In this document: positions 19,604 through 30,500 of the stretch, piece by piece | Layout of the letters: every line of letters starts with the position of its first letter | Position numbering within the stretch: position 1 is the stretch's first letter | NCBI RefSeq assembly: GCF_023343835.1 | Contig: NC_064447.1 | Span: forward strand, 6,836,001-6,900,000 | DNA from: Lagopus muta | Taxonomy: Eukaryota; Chordata; Aves; Galliformes; Phasianidae | DNA length: 64,000 bases | Reading direction: 5' to 3' | Made by a program: the position numbers and the translations under genes | Notes under the pieces: model-generated | What the model was told of the DNA's origin: nothing | What the model saw: only the letters and a program-made list of their open reading frames with translations | Databases searched by the model: none

Positions 19604-21042
19604 CCTGCGCGTGCACCGCGCTGCTCTGCCTCTGCCAGGCCCTGGGGGGCCGCGCGGCGGCGGCGGCGGAGGGCGAGGAGGAGGAGGGCGCGGCGGAGGC
19701 GGGCTCGGTGCCGCTGCTGAAGGGCTCGGCGCTGCTGCTGCTGGGCTGCCTGCTGGCTCGCTGCTGCGGCGCGGCGGGAGGCGGCTCGAGGCCCGGCGGG
19801 GGCTGGGGCCCCTCGGCGGCGCGGCGCAGCGCCCTGGAGGGCTTCCACGCGCGGCGGCTGCGGCTCTCGCCCCACGTGCTGGGGCACAGCAAGGCGCACG
19901 TCGGGCGCGTGGTGGCCGAGCTGGTGCGCGCCGCCAAGGCGCAGGGGCTGCAGCCCGGCCCGACGGCCCTCAGCCTGCGCGGGGACTTCGTGCGCGTCGG
20001 CAGCGCCTACGAGCAGCACAAGGTGTGCAGTCCCGACTGCTTCGACGTCCTGGTGCCGCTGCGCCTGCCGCCGCGCCTGCAGCCCGAGCCGTGCCGCGCC
20101 GCGCCGAGCGGAGCCTTCGTCTGCGGTCTGCGGGCGCCCGCGGGGGCCGGCTGGCCGCGCCGCTACCGGCCCTTCGTGGAGGGCTTCTGCGCGGATCCGC
20201 GGGGACGCCGCCTGCTCTCCTCGGCGCTGGTGCTGCGCTGGTTCCAAGGCCACCTGCAGCGCTGCCTGGGCGCCGTGCGCTACCGGCTGCAGGAGCGCTG
20301 CCGCATCAGCCTGGCCGCCTGCCCCGGCCGGCCGCCCACGCTGCACATCCGGCCCTGCTCCGACTACGTGTGCTGCCACATCTCCATGGCCGTGCGCCTC
20401 ATCCCCGCCATCCCGCTGGGCGACGCGCTCTACCTCACGGCGCTGCCCCCCGACGTGCCGCCGGCCGGCCCGGCCCACGAGGCGCTGTGGGGCCTCAACG
20501 CCTCGCGGCACGAGCAGCGGCTGCTGGCCTGGCTGAAGGAGCAGGCCCCGGCCTCGTCCTGCCACCTGAAGTGCCTGCAGCTCCTCAAGGGCCTGCGGGA
20601 CCTGCGCGGGCAGAGCCTGGAGGAGCCCTTCTGCTCGCAGTGGGGCCGGGTGCTCTCCTCCTACGTACTGAAGACGGCCCTCTTCTCCCTGATGCTGCAC
20701 GGGCCCCTGGAGGCCTGGGACGAGCGGTTCCTGGTGGAGCGCCTGGAGGACCTGGTGATGTACCTCAGGGACTGCCTCCGCAAGCAGACACTGATGCATT
20801 TCTTCCTGGGCAACGCCAGCCTCCCCGAGGCCGTGGCGCTGCCCAGGTTCCTCAAGGAAGCCGCCCCGGTGAACTTGCTGGCCGCCTTCGATGGGCCCAC
20901 GCTGGACCTGGCCGCTTTCCAGCTGCTGTACACCTGGAGCCAGGCGCCGCACCTCATCAGGACGTACGGCGGAGCCCGGTACCTGCGGCCGGCTGCGTGC
21001 CGGCACGGCGCCGAGGCGCGGCAGGAGCTGCCCGCGGAGTGA
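19558..21042 (+). CDS. ITPRIPL2: ITPRIP-like protein 2 (single coding exon)
   Basis: 494 residues in one uninterrupted exon, as in mammals, where the protein is about 535 aa. It belongs to the ITPRIP family of Mab-21/cGAS-like nucleotidyltransferase-fold proteins. A hydrophobic N-terminal segment (about residues 10-30, FWPLLTCACTALLCLCQAL) and a second (about 53-70, rich in Leu) suggest membrane anchoring. Residues 36-48 are acidic. The Mab-21 core starts near 95. The nucleotidyltransferase-like signature is visible as GS at 148-149 and SPDCFDVLVPLRLP from 158, with D160 and D163 at the metal-ligand positions. The C-terminal half carries the helical Mab-21 part (HIRPCSDYVCCHISMAVRLI, LSSYVLKTALF, LVERLEDLVMYLRDCL). 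Enzymatic activity is not established for this family member. The ATG at 19558 is in GCGCCATGG context. Position between COQ7 and SYT17 supports the assignment. Confidence 0.95.
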   Translation: MAARVPEPRAFWPLLTCACTALLCLCQALGGRAAAAAEGEEEEGAAEAGSVPLLKGSALLLLGCLLARCCGAAGGGSRPGGGWGPSAARRSALEGFHARRLRLSPHVLGHSKAHVGRVVAELVRAAKAQGLQPGPTALSLRGDFVRVGSAYEQHKVCSPDCFDVLVPLRLPPRLQPEPCRAAPSGAFVCGLRAPAGAGWPRRYRPFVEGFCADPRGRRLLSSALVLRWFQGHLQRCLGAVRYRLQERCRISLAACPGRPPTLHIRPCSDYVCCHISMAVRLIPAIPLGDALYLTALPPDVPPAGPAHEALWGLNASRHEQRLLAWLKEQAPASSCHLKCLQLLKGLRDLRGQSLEEPFCSQWGRVLSSYVLKTALFSLMLHGPLEAWDERFLVERLEDLVMYLRDCLRKQTLMHFFLGNASLPEAVALPRFLKEAAPVNLLAAFDGPTLDLAAFQLLYTWSQAPHLIRTYGGARYLRPAACRHGAEARQELPAE

Positions 21043-22831
21043 GGGATCGCCGTGCGCCCGGCTGCCCGCGGTGGAACCCGCTGGGATGTTCTGTGGTTTT
21101 ATCCCCGAACCTGAGAAAACTGGGAAACCGAAGGCTGAGACTTAAGGAAATGGCGATAGCTTTTATTTTTAATGTCGTCGTGGTGGGTTGTTTGTGGGAG
21201 GATTACAGAATTTCTGGGGAAGTGCCTTGGTAGGAAAGCGTTACTTTTGGTCGGTTCAAACTGACAGTTCTGGAAATCTATCTTAACTTGCCCTAGTGGC
21301 AAAACTGACCTTTTCTGAGATGTGATTTTTAGGGTACAAAATCCATCTGGGATTTAAAAATCCCGTGAGCACAAACAAAACCTCTTACTGTGCCGAGGTG
21401 CTCTTAAAATGAGATGAGCATTTGAGCATAGGTATTGGTCGCAGTCTGAAATGCTCAGTGACATGCTTTAAATTTCCTGTGTAATGTAAAACATCGTGCT
21501 GAATGGAAATGTAATAAGCATCTTAAAGCAGAACTAGGGGGAGAAGTGAAACTTCTGATGATAGCATGAAGAATCTACTTGTGCATTTCTGTTTTAAATG
21601 AAGGTTATGCTGAAGGATTGAAATACTGAGAAAAAGAAACAAATAGCACTTTATTTTCACAAAGGCCTTAATTTTAGGATAATTGGCTGCACTAAATACT
21701 CACTGTGGAGAAGGCATTAGTATTTTATTAAGGGGTGATGTTTGAGTCATCCTCAGGAAAACCTTCTTTTTACAGAAATACTCTGGGTTCTTGTTCTTGA
21801 GATATGTTGCATATGATTTTCTCAGAACGTGCTCTGACACAAGGACAACAACAACACAAACTTCCTGTTAGGTTTGGAACCAGGCTTCAACCAGTCCGCA
21901 TCTCACTGATGTGTTCTGCCTGCTGCGCCCCTATGCATTCCAGGAGCAGTTTGGTGGCTTTTGGGGCTGCCACCATCTGTCTGCTTGTGGCACTGTTTTG
22001 ACCAAATGACCTGATGGGATTTTTCTAGTGTGAGCAAATTGTTATCTTACTGTGGGGAGGAGGAAGTAAAATATTTCAGGGTACTCAAAAATGGTTTAGC
22101 ACTTATTCATGGTACGGCGAAGCAGCTGTGGCTTCTGATGTATTGTAAATGTAAGCATCAGCGAGGTGATTTCCCCCCCTTATAGAAAGAGTGCGTGAGA
22201 ATACTTCCCAGAGTTCTCACAGGGCTGAACAGGCAGCACTGAGCTGTTTGTTGTGCTCCTCCCTTGTCTTGGTTGTGAGGTTCAGCTTGAAGGAGTGCTC
22301 GGGCTGTCAGCCTCTGCCTGGTGTCTGTGTCTCTGGGATGGCGTGTAGAGCTGTACTGCAGCCGGTATGGGACCCTCATGTCTCCCAGGGTGTCAGCAAA
22401 CGTAGAATTCCAAACCTTTAAGTTAAAATATTGAGTTACTGAATTACTGATGCTCAGGAAGTTGAACGTGTGCTTCATTACCACCACTCTGCATCCTAGG
22501 TGAGCACTCTGAAATGGATTATAAATTATGAAAGGTAACCGCTGGGATGCTTCAGGATGACTTGAAATTACTGAGACACTCCTCCCTGATGTACATACTG
22601 GTGTGCCTTATTCACAGCTCTATGCAACAAAGCACAAAACATTTGTAAGATGTACAAAGCTTTATACAAATCTATTTTTCTAAATGGAAACACTCCCCAG
22701 GCAGATGTTTGCCTGCTTCTGTCTCTATTTTTTTAACTGCTCTTGCAGTCTTATTTTCAGGTAATTATAGACAAGGTCATACCCGCAAGTTGGGTTTTTT
22801 TTATATTTGAAGCACCGTGCTTCTTTCTACA

Positions 22832-22837
22832 AATAAA
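22832..22837 (+). terminator. ITPRIPL2: Proximal ITPRIPL2 poly(A) signal
   Basis: AATAAA lies about 1.8 kb after the stop, followed by a T- and G-rich stretch. Confidence 0.5.
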
Positions 22838-24511
22838 ACCAGTGTATTTAAAGGTAGTATTGATCAAATGTTCTTTGCACATGGTATTTAAGGCTAAGTA
22901 AGCTACCTTGGTTGTCTTTTTGTAGCAGACCATATGTACTATTTTTGCAGACTTGTATTATTTGGTGTTTGAAATGACTGCAGGGCTGTGGTCAACACCA
23001 TTGGATCTTTAAGGACTGGATGAGCAATCCAGGGCATTGTGGCTGCCTGCACACCCAACAGAAACACTCCAGCTCTTTATTCTGGCATCACAGCCACTCC
23101 AGCTGGCTGATGGTTTGTTCTCATCACTGTGCATCCCTCTCTCAGAAAAGTAATTCCTTCTGTGAGAGGGATGCATGCTTGATGTGTGTCCTGTACTGGT
23201 GGAAGGCTGTAAGGGTGAGAACTTTGTTGTGGAAGTGTAGGTGAAGGAAAAGATGGTTGCGTTCAGGCAATTCTTGACAAGGGGAGATGGTAGAGAGTAG
23301 GAGTGGTTTAGGTGATGGAAGTTGGGCTGAGGGATGAGTGAGAATGGTGGCATGCTGTCAATGAAGATGCACTGAGCTGAAGGATGTGAGGATGAGGCTG
23401 GAAGAGATCTGAAAGTGAGGCAGACCTGGAGCAAGGGAAAAGCAATTTAACTGAGTGTTGTTTTGGCTGTATTTCCAAATAGGTTGAATCCATCTCGGAT
23501 AAACAGTTAGGCAAAAACTCTCTTTAATAAGCCACATAGGCTGATACTCAGTGTAAGTTCTTGCTCAGCGAGGAATTTTGAGTTTATGATGACTGGTGGC
23601 AGAAGATATTTGCTTTAGCCTTGGTTTGGGCAAGCTTTCCCAAAGCACCACGTGCATGCTGGTGGACCAACTTGCAGCTGTTATGCACCTGAGACATTCA
23701 GTATATTTTCTTTATTTAATGTAGGGCAGACATTCATGAATACGATTGGCAGAAGGAGCTGATGGCAGTTGGGTTCTGTTAGAACCACGACAGCAGTAGT
23801 AGTGGCTGCAGTGCCTTGGTGCTCTCGCAGAGCCCCGTCTGCAAGGAGGAGCGCATGGAACTGAGCTGCAGGAATCCCTCCTCCCAGCAAGCAGTGCTGC
23901 AGTCACACAGCAGTGTTCTCAGCATGTATGTGCTGTGCATGAAGGTCAGGACTGTGCTGTAAGTTCAGCGCGGCATCCTCTGTGTGTGTGTAAGCTGAAA
24001 TGAAAACGCAGAAGAAAGAGCATGTGACTTAGCACTGATGTGGGCTCTTGGTTCTCTTTATCTGCAAGCTAATTTTACAGAGGTTTTGTGCAAACGAAAT
24101 CGTTTTTATTGAACACTGAAAAGTTGCATTTGTAAAAGAATAAGTTTATTTACCAGAATGCATATGTGTGACTTCTTTTTGTATTGACAAATCCTATGTA
24201 TTTTGCAAGGGCATCATTTCTTATCTGACTAAATGTTTCAGAAACATTCCTCCTCTTTTAATTTGAATCTACAGAGTGATGTAAACTTTACATGTCTGTC
24301 TGCAATGGATGTTTTTGGTACAACTATTTTTTGCTGGTTAATAATTAGACCAAAGATTAAAGTGTTCAGCTGCTATTTTTTTTTCCAAAAAGTGTTAATA
24401 GGCTCAAAATGTCCATTTTAAGGCATTCTTTTCCTATTTAATACCAAATTACAATTGCACTTTTGTTGTTTCCATGAAGTTGGTGTTCTTATTTTAATAT
24501 TTCACTGTAGT

Positions 24512-24517
24512 AATAAA
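24512..24517 (+). terminator. ITPRIPL2: Distal ITPRIPL2 poly(A) signal
   Basis: AATAAA lies about 3.5 kb after the stop. It is followed by TGTTGTAATGCATCTGTGCC and, from 24560, by T- and GT-rich sequence typical of downstream elements. Confidence 0.55.
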
Positions 24518-24539
24518 CAGCTGTTGTAATGCATCTGTG

Positions 24540-27500
24540 CCTCGAGATTTAAATCCTTTCTTGTGGTTGTTCTTTTGTTGTTTAGTAAAAGCAGCCTGCA
24601 ACCATAAAGGTTTCTGTGAAGGTTTATGTGCTCTTTAGGAGGAGACTACTGCAGCAGCAAAGCTGTGTTGAACCAGGAAATCCACGCCTTGGAGTGTGCA
24701 GAGATACGGGAAGGGAGCCAGGAGTGCTGAGTGTGGCTGGCACGGACAGTGGTGGTGTGGAGCTCTGACATGGACCACGTTGGGTTTGTGGCTATGTTGC
24801 TCTGAGGGTAGGGAGGCAGTGGTTCTTGTTTCCCTGGTTCCCATTTCAGGTTGCTGCACAAAATCTGCTTTTCCTGGTGCTTAATGATGAGCTAGGACTT
24901 CATTTAACCACATCCCTAGGAGCCTTTCAGTTCCAAAGCTTGCAAGTTGCACTTCATTAAATATGGAAAAACTTGCACTGAAGCCAGCAGGAACTTTGTG
25001 AATAGACCAGCAAGTTACCTGTCCTCTGCTGCTCTTAGGTAAGATGTCAAAATTACGTATTTGTAGTTTGTGCCGATGCTCCCTATTAAAGAATGAAATA
25101 GCAGCAAGATCTCCACTTTTTTAATTGTTTAATTAAAGCTGTGCTGAAAGTACACAGGTCTCCAGATCTTTGTGTGCCTGCCTCCTGCCTTGCAGACAGT
25201 AGCTTCTCTAGGAGGGGCAGCAACAATTGTAGAGTTTTCTGAGAATGTCCAGATTGTGGGCGTCTCACTTGCAAAGATTTAAAAACTGACAATTTTTACT
25301 GTCAACACTCAGTCACCCCACTCAGTGCTGGGGAAGTACATTTAGATCTTTACTCTTTAATAAAAATGATCTCATGTGAATGTTTTCCTTTGGAAGCAAT
25401 AACAACTCGCTTCTCTGCAGTATTTCTCTGCTTGAACCCTGAGTTTCCATTAAGCAGAAAATCATCAAAGAAACACAGGAGTTTCTTTTCATGATAAATC
25501 TGTTATTAACCAAGAGCTGGCCTAAGGACTTGCATGTGTGGTGTTCAAAGGAAAAACTGTTTGCATCCAACTCACTGGATAAATTGTTTAAAATCTTTCC
25601 ACTCCTGTGCAAATACCTTCCTTGTAACGCAGCCAAGGTCACTCATGAACTGCTGATTAAGTACTGCTAATGCAAGTTAAAGCTGCCTGGAGGGGAAGGA
25701 CTCTCGTGCGTGCATATGATTTTCACAGAGCTGCAAAGGAGTTCAGGTAGGATAAACATGCTTTACAAGGCTGCTTTATTTCCCGTGTCAACTCTTCAGA
25801 TACCTGTCTGTTCCATTTTCCCCGAGGTAAGTGCAATTCTGACTGATGGTAACTAATTGGGGGAGCTGGCAGGAAAGCAGCCAGTCCCGCTTCACTGTGC
25901 TGATCACACCGAGGAGGTGGCCATTGACACAGGGTCAAGGAGCACGTGCCCTGTGGGTGTGTGGGCTCACTTTGGTGCTCACTGGTGCTCTCCTTGTGGG
26001 TCTGGGTAGCTCAGCACCCTGAAGTCAGCAGGCTGTCGGGCTGCATGTAGGCAGAGCTGCCTTTACCATGTGTCACCACCTTGCACTTCTCAAAGGCACG
26101 GTGTGGCTGATAGGCTGCTTCTGCTCTTGTGTGTGTCTACGGGGCCCTGTTTTAAAGCTGTAGCCAAAAGCTGGCATATTTGCAACTGCTTTACAAGAGA
26201 ATCAGTGTCATGCTATTAAATCAGCAATAGAGCTATAGATAACATATGCTCTGTATCTGCACGACAGTCTGTTAGTACTCAAATAATGATGTACGTGCCA
26301 AACTCCAAAAGGTTGTTAGAAATGCATATGTATCAAATGTCATTGCATGGAAGTTTTCTGCATTAAGGAAGCCTTATTTTTTCCATTTACAGGATAGCAA
26401 TGCTGATTCAGAGCCTTGGAAAATTTCTGTGTACTCAAGTTACAGGTCTGCATTTCTTGAAACTCCTGGGTGTTTTTTCCCCCTAAAGCCAGGACCAAAG
26501 CTGTATACAGAACAGTCGGTTCTGTGGCTTGGGCTGGGCGTGATCAGGGCTTGGAAGAGTTGTCACAGTAGTAACGGTCTTCTACAGGTTTCTCTCCCTC
26601 CTCCAAAGAGTTCACACCATAACAAAAGAGATGGGAGGTAAGGAGTTGAGAAGATGGTGACACTGTGGGATAACTGATTTTAAAAGCCGAGCACCACTGG
26701 AAATGCAGGCCCTCCAGGCAGGCTCACGCTCGCTGAGCAGTGCTGCGGCGTTTCCTGGTTCCTGCTGGCACAGAGGCAGCGGCCGCGCTTTGTGTTGAGC
26801 CGTGCGGGAGCAGAGCTGCAGAGGAAGTGACTCATCCCTGTGCTGTGTGCGGCTCTGTGCTGTGCAGCGCGCTCAGGGATACCACTGGGCTTCTTGGAAA
26901 CTGCCTGCAGGCCTGCAGTGGGGCAGCGAGGCAGCAGAGGCGCGTTACAGAGCCTCGCTTGGGATCTGTGGGCTGTGCCGGCCCGGCTGCTGCGGGCAGC
27001 GAGTCCCAGGGCGCTGTGCTGTGCTTGGGGCGAGCGGGCTGCTGCTGGTGGTGGCTGTAGGGAGTGTGTCAGTGTGCCTTTGGAACGGCTTGCTTTGTCT
27101 CATATTGCTACAGGCTCGTTTAAGTGTGATTGAAAAAGGAAAAATTCGCTCATCATAAGGATTCTGAATCATGGGCACTTCTCCGAAAAGTGTTTCTGTT
27201 CAGGGTTTAAGGTGCTTTCCCAGAAGCTGCCAGAGCTCACCAACCCTCCGGGCCCTGCCAGAGCCAATGAAAAGGGCCAAATGTTAAAAAAAATGAAGCG
27301 GAGGCGAGTTGAGGGAAACGCAGCACCATCAGAAGGCTCCAGGAAGCCTATGAGCCCCTGCTTTTGTGTCAGTGTGGTCTTTTCCAGAGCGCTGTGAGCA
27401 TGTGGGCAAACTCTGGTTAAGGCATTGGGAGGCACGGCACTACGCAGTACAGCCTGGTGCTGACAGTGCTGGTCTCTGTGTCTTCTCAGTGCCGCCCTTG

Positions 27501-30500
27501 TAGGGGGTGACCAATTAAAGTGGATTGGCCTTAGCTGTAACATCTGCTGTGAGAAGGCAGCAGTTCTTGGTGAGGATTTGGCAAATCGCATACAGTCAGT
27601 TTTCAAATCCTGCAGGAGCTTAACTCATTTAGGAACAAAGCGAGTCTCAGGCAGAGCTCTTGTATCTGCCAAAGGATGATGCTGAGTTTTTTCTTTTTAT
27701 CTCTTTGCTTGTGCGAATAACAGCGCTCTAAGCTGTTCTCGAAAACCCGCAGCGTGTTTACAGGGGGCATGGGGCACATAATGTGCTTTCAACGCTCAAA
27801 TAATTCTTCAAGAAAGATCGTTAAAGTCTTCCAAAACGATCCCTTTGTTAAGAGGCAATTAAGGGCTTATTAAAATGAGATGCTGTGGGATGAAATTAGT
27901 ATCCAACTTGGAGTGACAACAGAATCACCCATGTAGAAGGGCTGGGGAGCAGATGGGAAATAAAGAGCAGGGCAGGAGGAGGAAGGGGCAGCTCTGCAGC
28001 CACGGCAGCTCAGGACTGCCAGCAGAAAGGTCTGCCTTGCTGGAAGATGTGGCAGCCTTGCTGAGAGCTGGCTGGGATTGGCACAAACCTCTTTGCACAG
28101 CGTGTCAGGGTTTGGTCTTCTGAGGAGGAAGGTCCTGATGTGAGCTCTGCGCTCTGCTTTGCAGTGTGTCCTGGTGCGGGTGCTGCTCCCAGCCTGGTGG
28201 TGGGGGGATGTGTTCCCCAACGTCTGGGGAAGGGCTGCACCAACACCAGGTTCTTTTTGGCCAGTGGCAGTATTTAAAACTAGATTTTCACATCAAACAG
28301 CTCTGGGAGCCCCACAGTTTGAGTATTTGTTGGATCATGGCTGGAGTATCTACTTGTGCTCAGTACGTACAAGCAAAGAGCTATTTTATTTGAACAAAAC
28401 CTCTTGCTCTCGGTGGTTAGCAAATGGAGTTGCCCTGGGCTTTCTCTGCTTCCTACCCTTGTGTGAGCTGAGGGACTGCTCTGGTGTCAGCACACACACG
28501 GGCAGCAAGCAGTGCTATGCTGGGAGCGTGCAGATGGCAGAGAGTAACTGTGGGCGGATAGAACTGCTCTGACTGAAAGCAGGCTCTGTGCGTATGGCAG
28601 CATGTGTGTCCCGGCTGCTCTGGCACGTTTCCTCCTTGAGAGTGGCCAGAGCTTGTTCTCAGCAGATTTCCCACCCCCGTGATGGGTTGGGACCTGCAGG
28701 GGAGGCAGCAGAGAAACAGCTCCCTTCTTCCAGCATGGTATTTTCATAACCTTCAATGGCATCCCGGAGGAGCGGGGGCAGGATGGTGACCGTGCACTGC
28801 CTGCAGCCGCTCTGCTTCTCCCACTGGGGAAATCCAGAGTGAGGTAATGCTGTTTTGCCTCCCTTCTTGGAATCCGCTGCATTGATCTCCAGTACACCAT
28901 GTAACTGCTGCTGTTTGCGCCATACAAACACTGGTCTATGCTCAGACCCCAACAGCAAGGATGAATTTCCCCACCTGGGTTTTAGCAGCTCCTGCAGACT
29001 TTCGCACATGAAGTTGGCTCATCTGATGATGAAGACAGATTTGCCTTCAAAGCATGGGCCCACCAGGTTTAGGTCTATTGTGTGATGCCATATTTGCACG
29101 TTTGCTTAATGAGATGGGGAAACCTCACAGAGTGGTCTCTGCTGGTGTGATGGCATGATGGTAAAAAGAGGCTTTTGCAGTAAAATCCATCCTGCCCTTT
29201 GAACCTGTTGAAATTTGGAATGGGAACATGCACATTTGTGCAGATGATGATTTGGTGTTTGCAAGTCAGCGATCATCAACCATCTCTGTAACTCTTCCTT
29301 CACGGCTCAGAAGCTGGTTTCATTGCTGTTGATTTTGTGAAGCCCTTAAGCAATCTCTCCCCTCCTGTTTTGGTCATTTGCTTCACATTTTAAAAGCTTT
29401 TCTCTTAGCAGCCCTGTTTAAGTGCTTTGGGATGACTTTTGCTACATTTTACAGCTGTGATGCCCCAGGGCTCTGATGGAAGCCTTGCTGATTGAGTTGA
29501 AGGAACCGTGTTGGATTACATCTGTTTCTGTGCTAACTTACATCCCTAGGCTGGAAAGGAGAAAGCAGCAGATGCCAATTTGCTCGTATGAATACGAAAG
29601 AAACATTTTAAGATGAGACTTATTACTGTGAATCAGTGAAGGTGTGAAGCAGTTATTTAACAAAGTTAGAGGGGATGAAACTGTTCCAAAATAATTCCTC
29701 CTCGAGTCCGTAGTGTACCAGCGTCTCAGGACTTGTCTTACAGTTTTAACTTTGAATCCCAGAGAGATGGCCTTGAGTGCACGGCCTTGAGCTATGAGGC
29801 TGAGTTTGTCTCATTTCATAAAATTACATCCCCTGACCCTTGTGGAAGATCTTGTCTCACTTTGAAGGCTGGAGTTACCACAGGTGTTTTTTATTTGTGG
29901 AGCTGTGTCACTGCACAGGGCTGGGTCTGGCTGTGCTCAGCTCCACACAGGGCTGTGCTGTGTCCTGTCTGCACACAGCCTGGGGATGCTGCGCTGCCTC
30001 AGAGGGCTGCTGGTGCTCAGTGCTCCACCATGAGGGTTAAACAAACATCATTTAGAATTCTTCTGTAAAAACAGAGCTTGCTTTCTTAGGAATTTGCTTC
30101 AGAAAGGACTGTGAGATATTCTCTCTCTCTAAGGACGTATATTACAAAAATAGCACGGTCCTGTGTCTGCAAACAGAAATGTGAGCCTGGAGAAGAACTC
30201 CAGCAGCCGAACGGCTTGGGTGAGCCCATTGTAAACAGAATGAATTGCAGCAGTGACTGCATAACCAAACTTCCTTTAAATACAACCTTCCCTCCTCAGA
30301 ATTCTGAAAATACCCCAGGCTTTTTTCGTGCACCGTTTCCAAGCTGTTTTGGCCTAACCACGAGGAACAGCTTCCAGAGCAGAAGAGTCCCAGCAGAGCT
30401 CTGCCTTCCTAAGGGCCGGGCTGTGGGAGCAGCAGCGATCCCACGGGCAGCGCTGTGCCCATGGCTGAAAGACACAGCCCCAGCGTCCCAATGGCACTGC

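Larger units (their letters stand above)
18960..21060 (+). promoter_or_regulatory. ITPRIPL2: CpG island covering ITPRIPL2 promoter, 5' UTR and coding exon
   Basis: An abrupt change from AT-rich intergenic DNA to very GC- and CpG-dense sequence begins near 18960 and runs through the whole coding exon. Transcription probably starts in its first few hundred bases. The 5' UTR ends with seven GGC units (19504-19524) just before the start region. Confidence 0.75.
21043..24535 (+). other. ITPRIPL2: ITPRIPL2 3' UTR
   Basis: AT-rich transcribed-type sequence with no further gene, between the stop and the second of two AATAAA signals (22832-22837 and 24512-24517). A UTR of this size fits the long 3' UTR known for mammalian ITPRIPL2. 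The extent is inferred from the signals only. Confidence 0.55.

Noticed and set aside
18979-21006. A 675-codon open frame on the minus strand opposite ITPRIPL2, the longest in the window
   Set aside because: It arises because the GC-rich ITPRIPL2 exon has few A/T-rich stop triplets on either strand. Its composition (Arg, Gln, Ala, Gly, Pro) is low-complexity, and the sense frame has the Mab-21 family sequence.
19260-21233. A 657-codon + strand open frame in another phase over ITPRIPL2
   Set aside because: Also a by-product of GC richness. It consists of Arg-, Gly- and Ala-rich sequence without a domain.
23009-23434. 141-codon minus-strand frame in the ITPRIPL2 3' UTR
   Set aside because: Ser-, Pro- and His-rich with no domain. 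It lies in the inferred sense 3' UTR with no antisense promoter or poly(A) evidence.
26740-27158. Overlapping 97-118 codon frames in the GC-rich patch near 26.8 kb
   Set aside because: Three overlapping frames are open at once, a composition effect. The peptides are Cys-, Ala- and Gly-rich with no recognisable domain.
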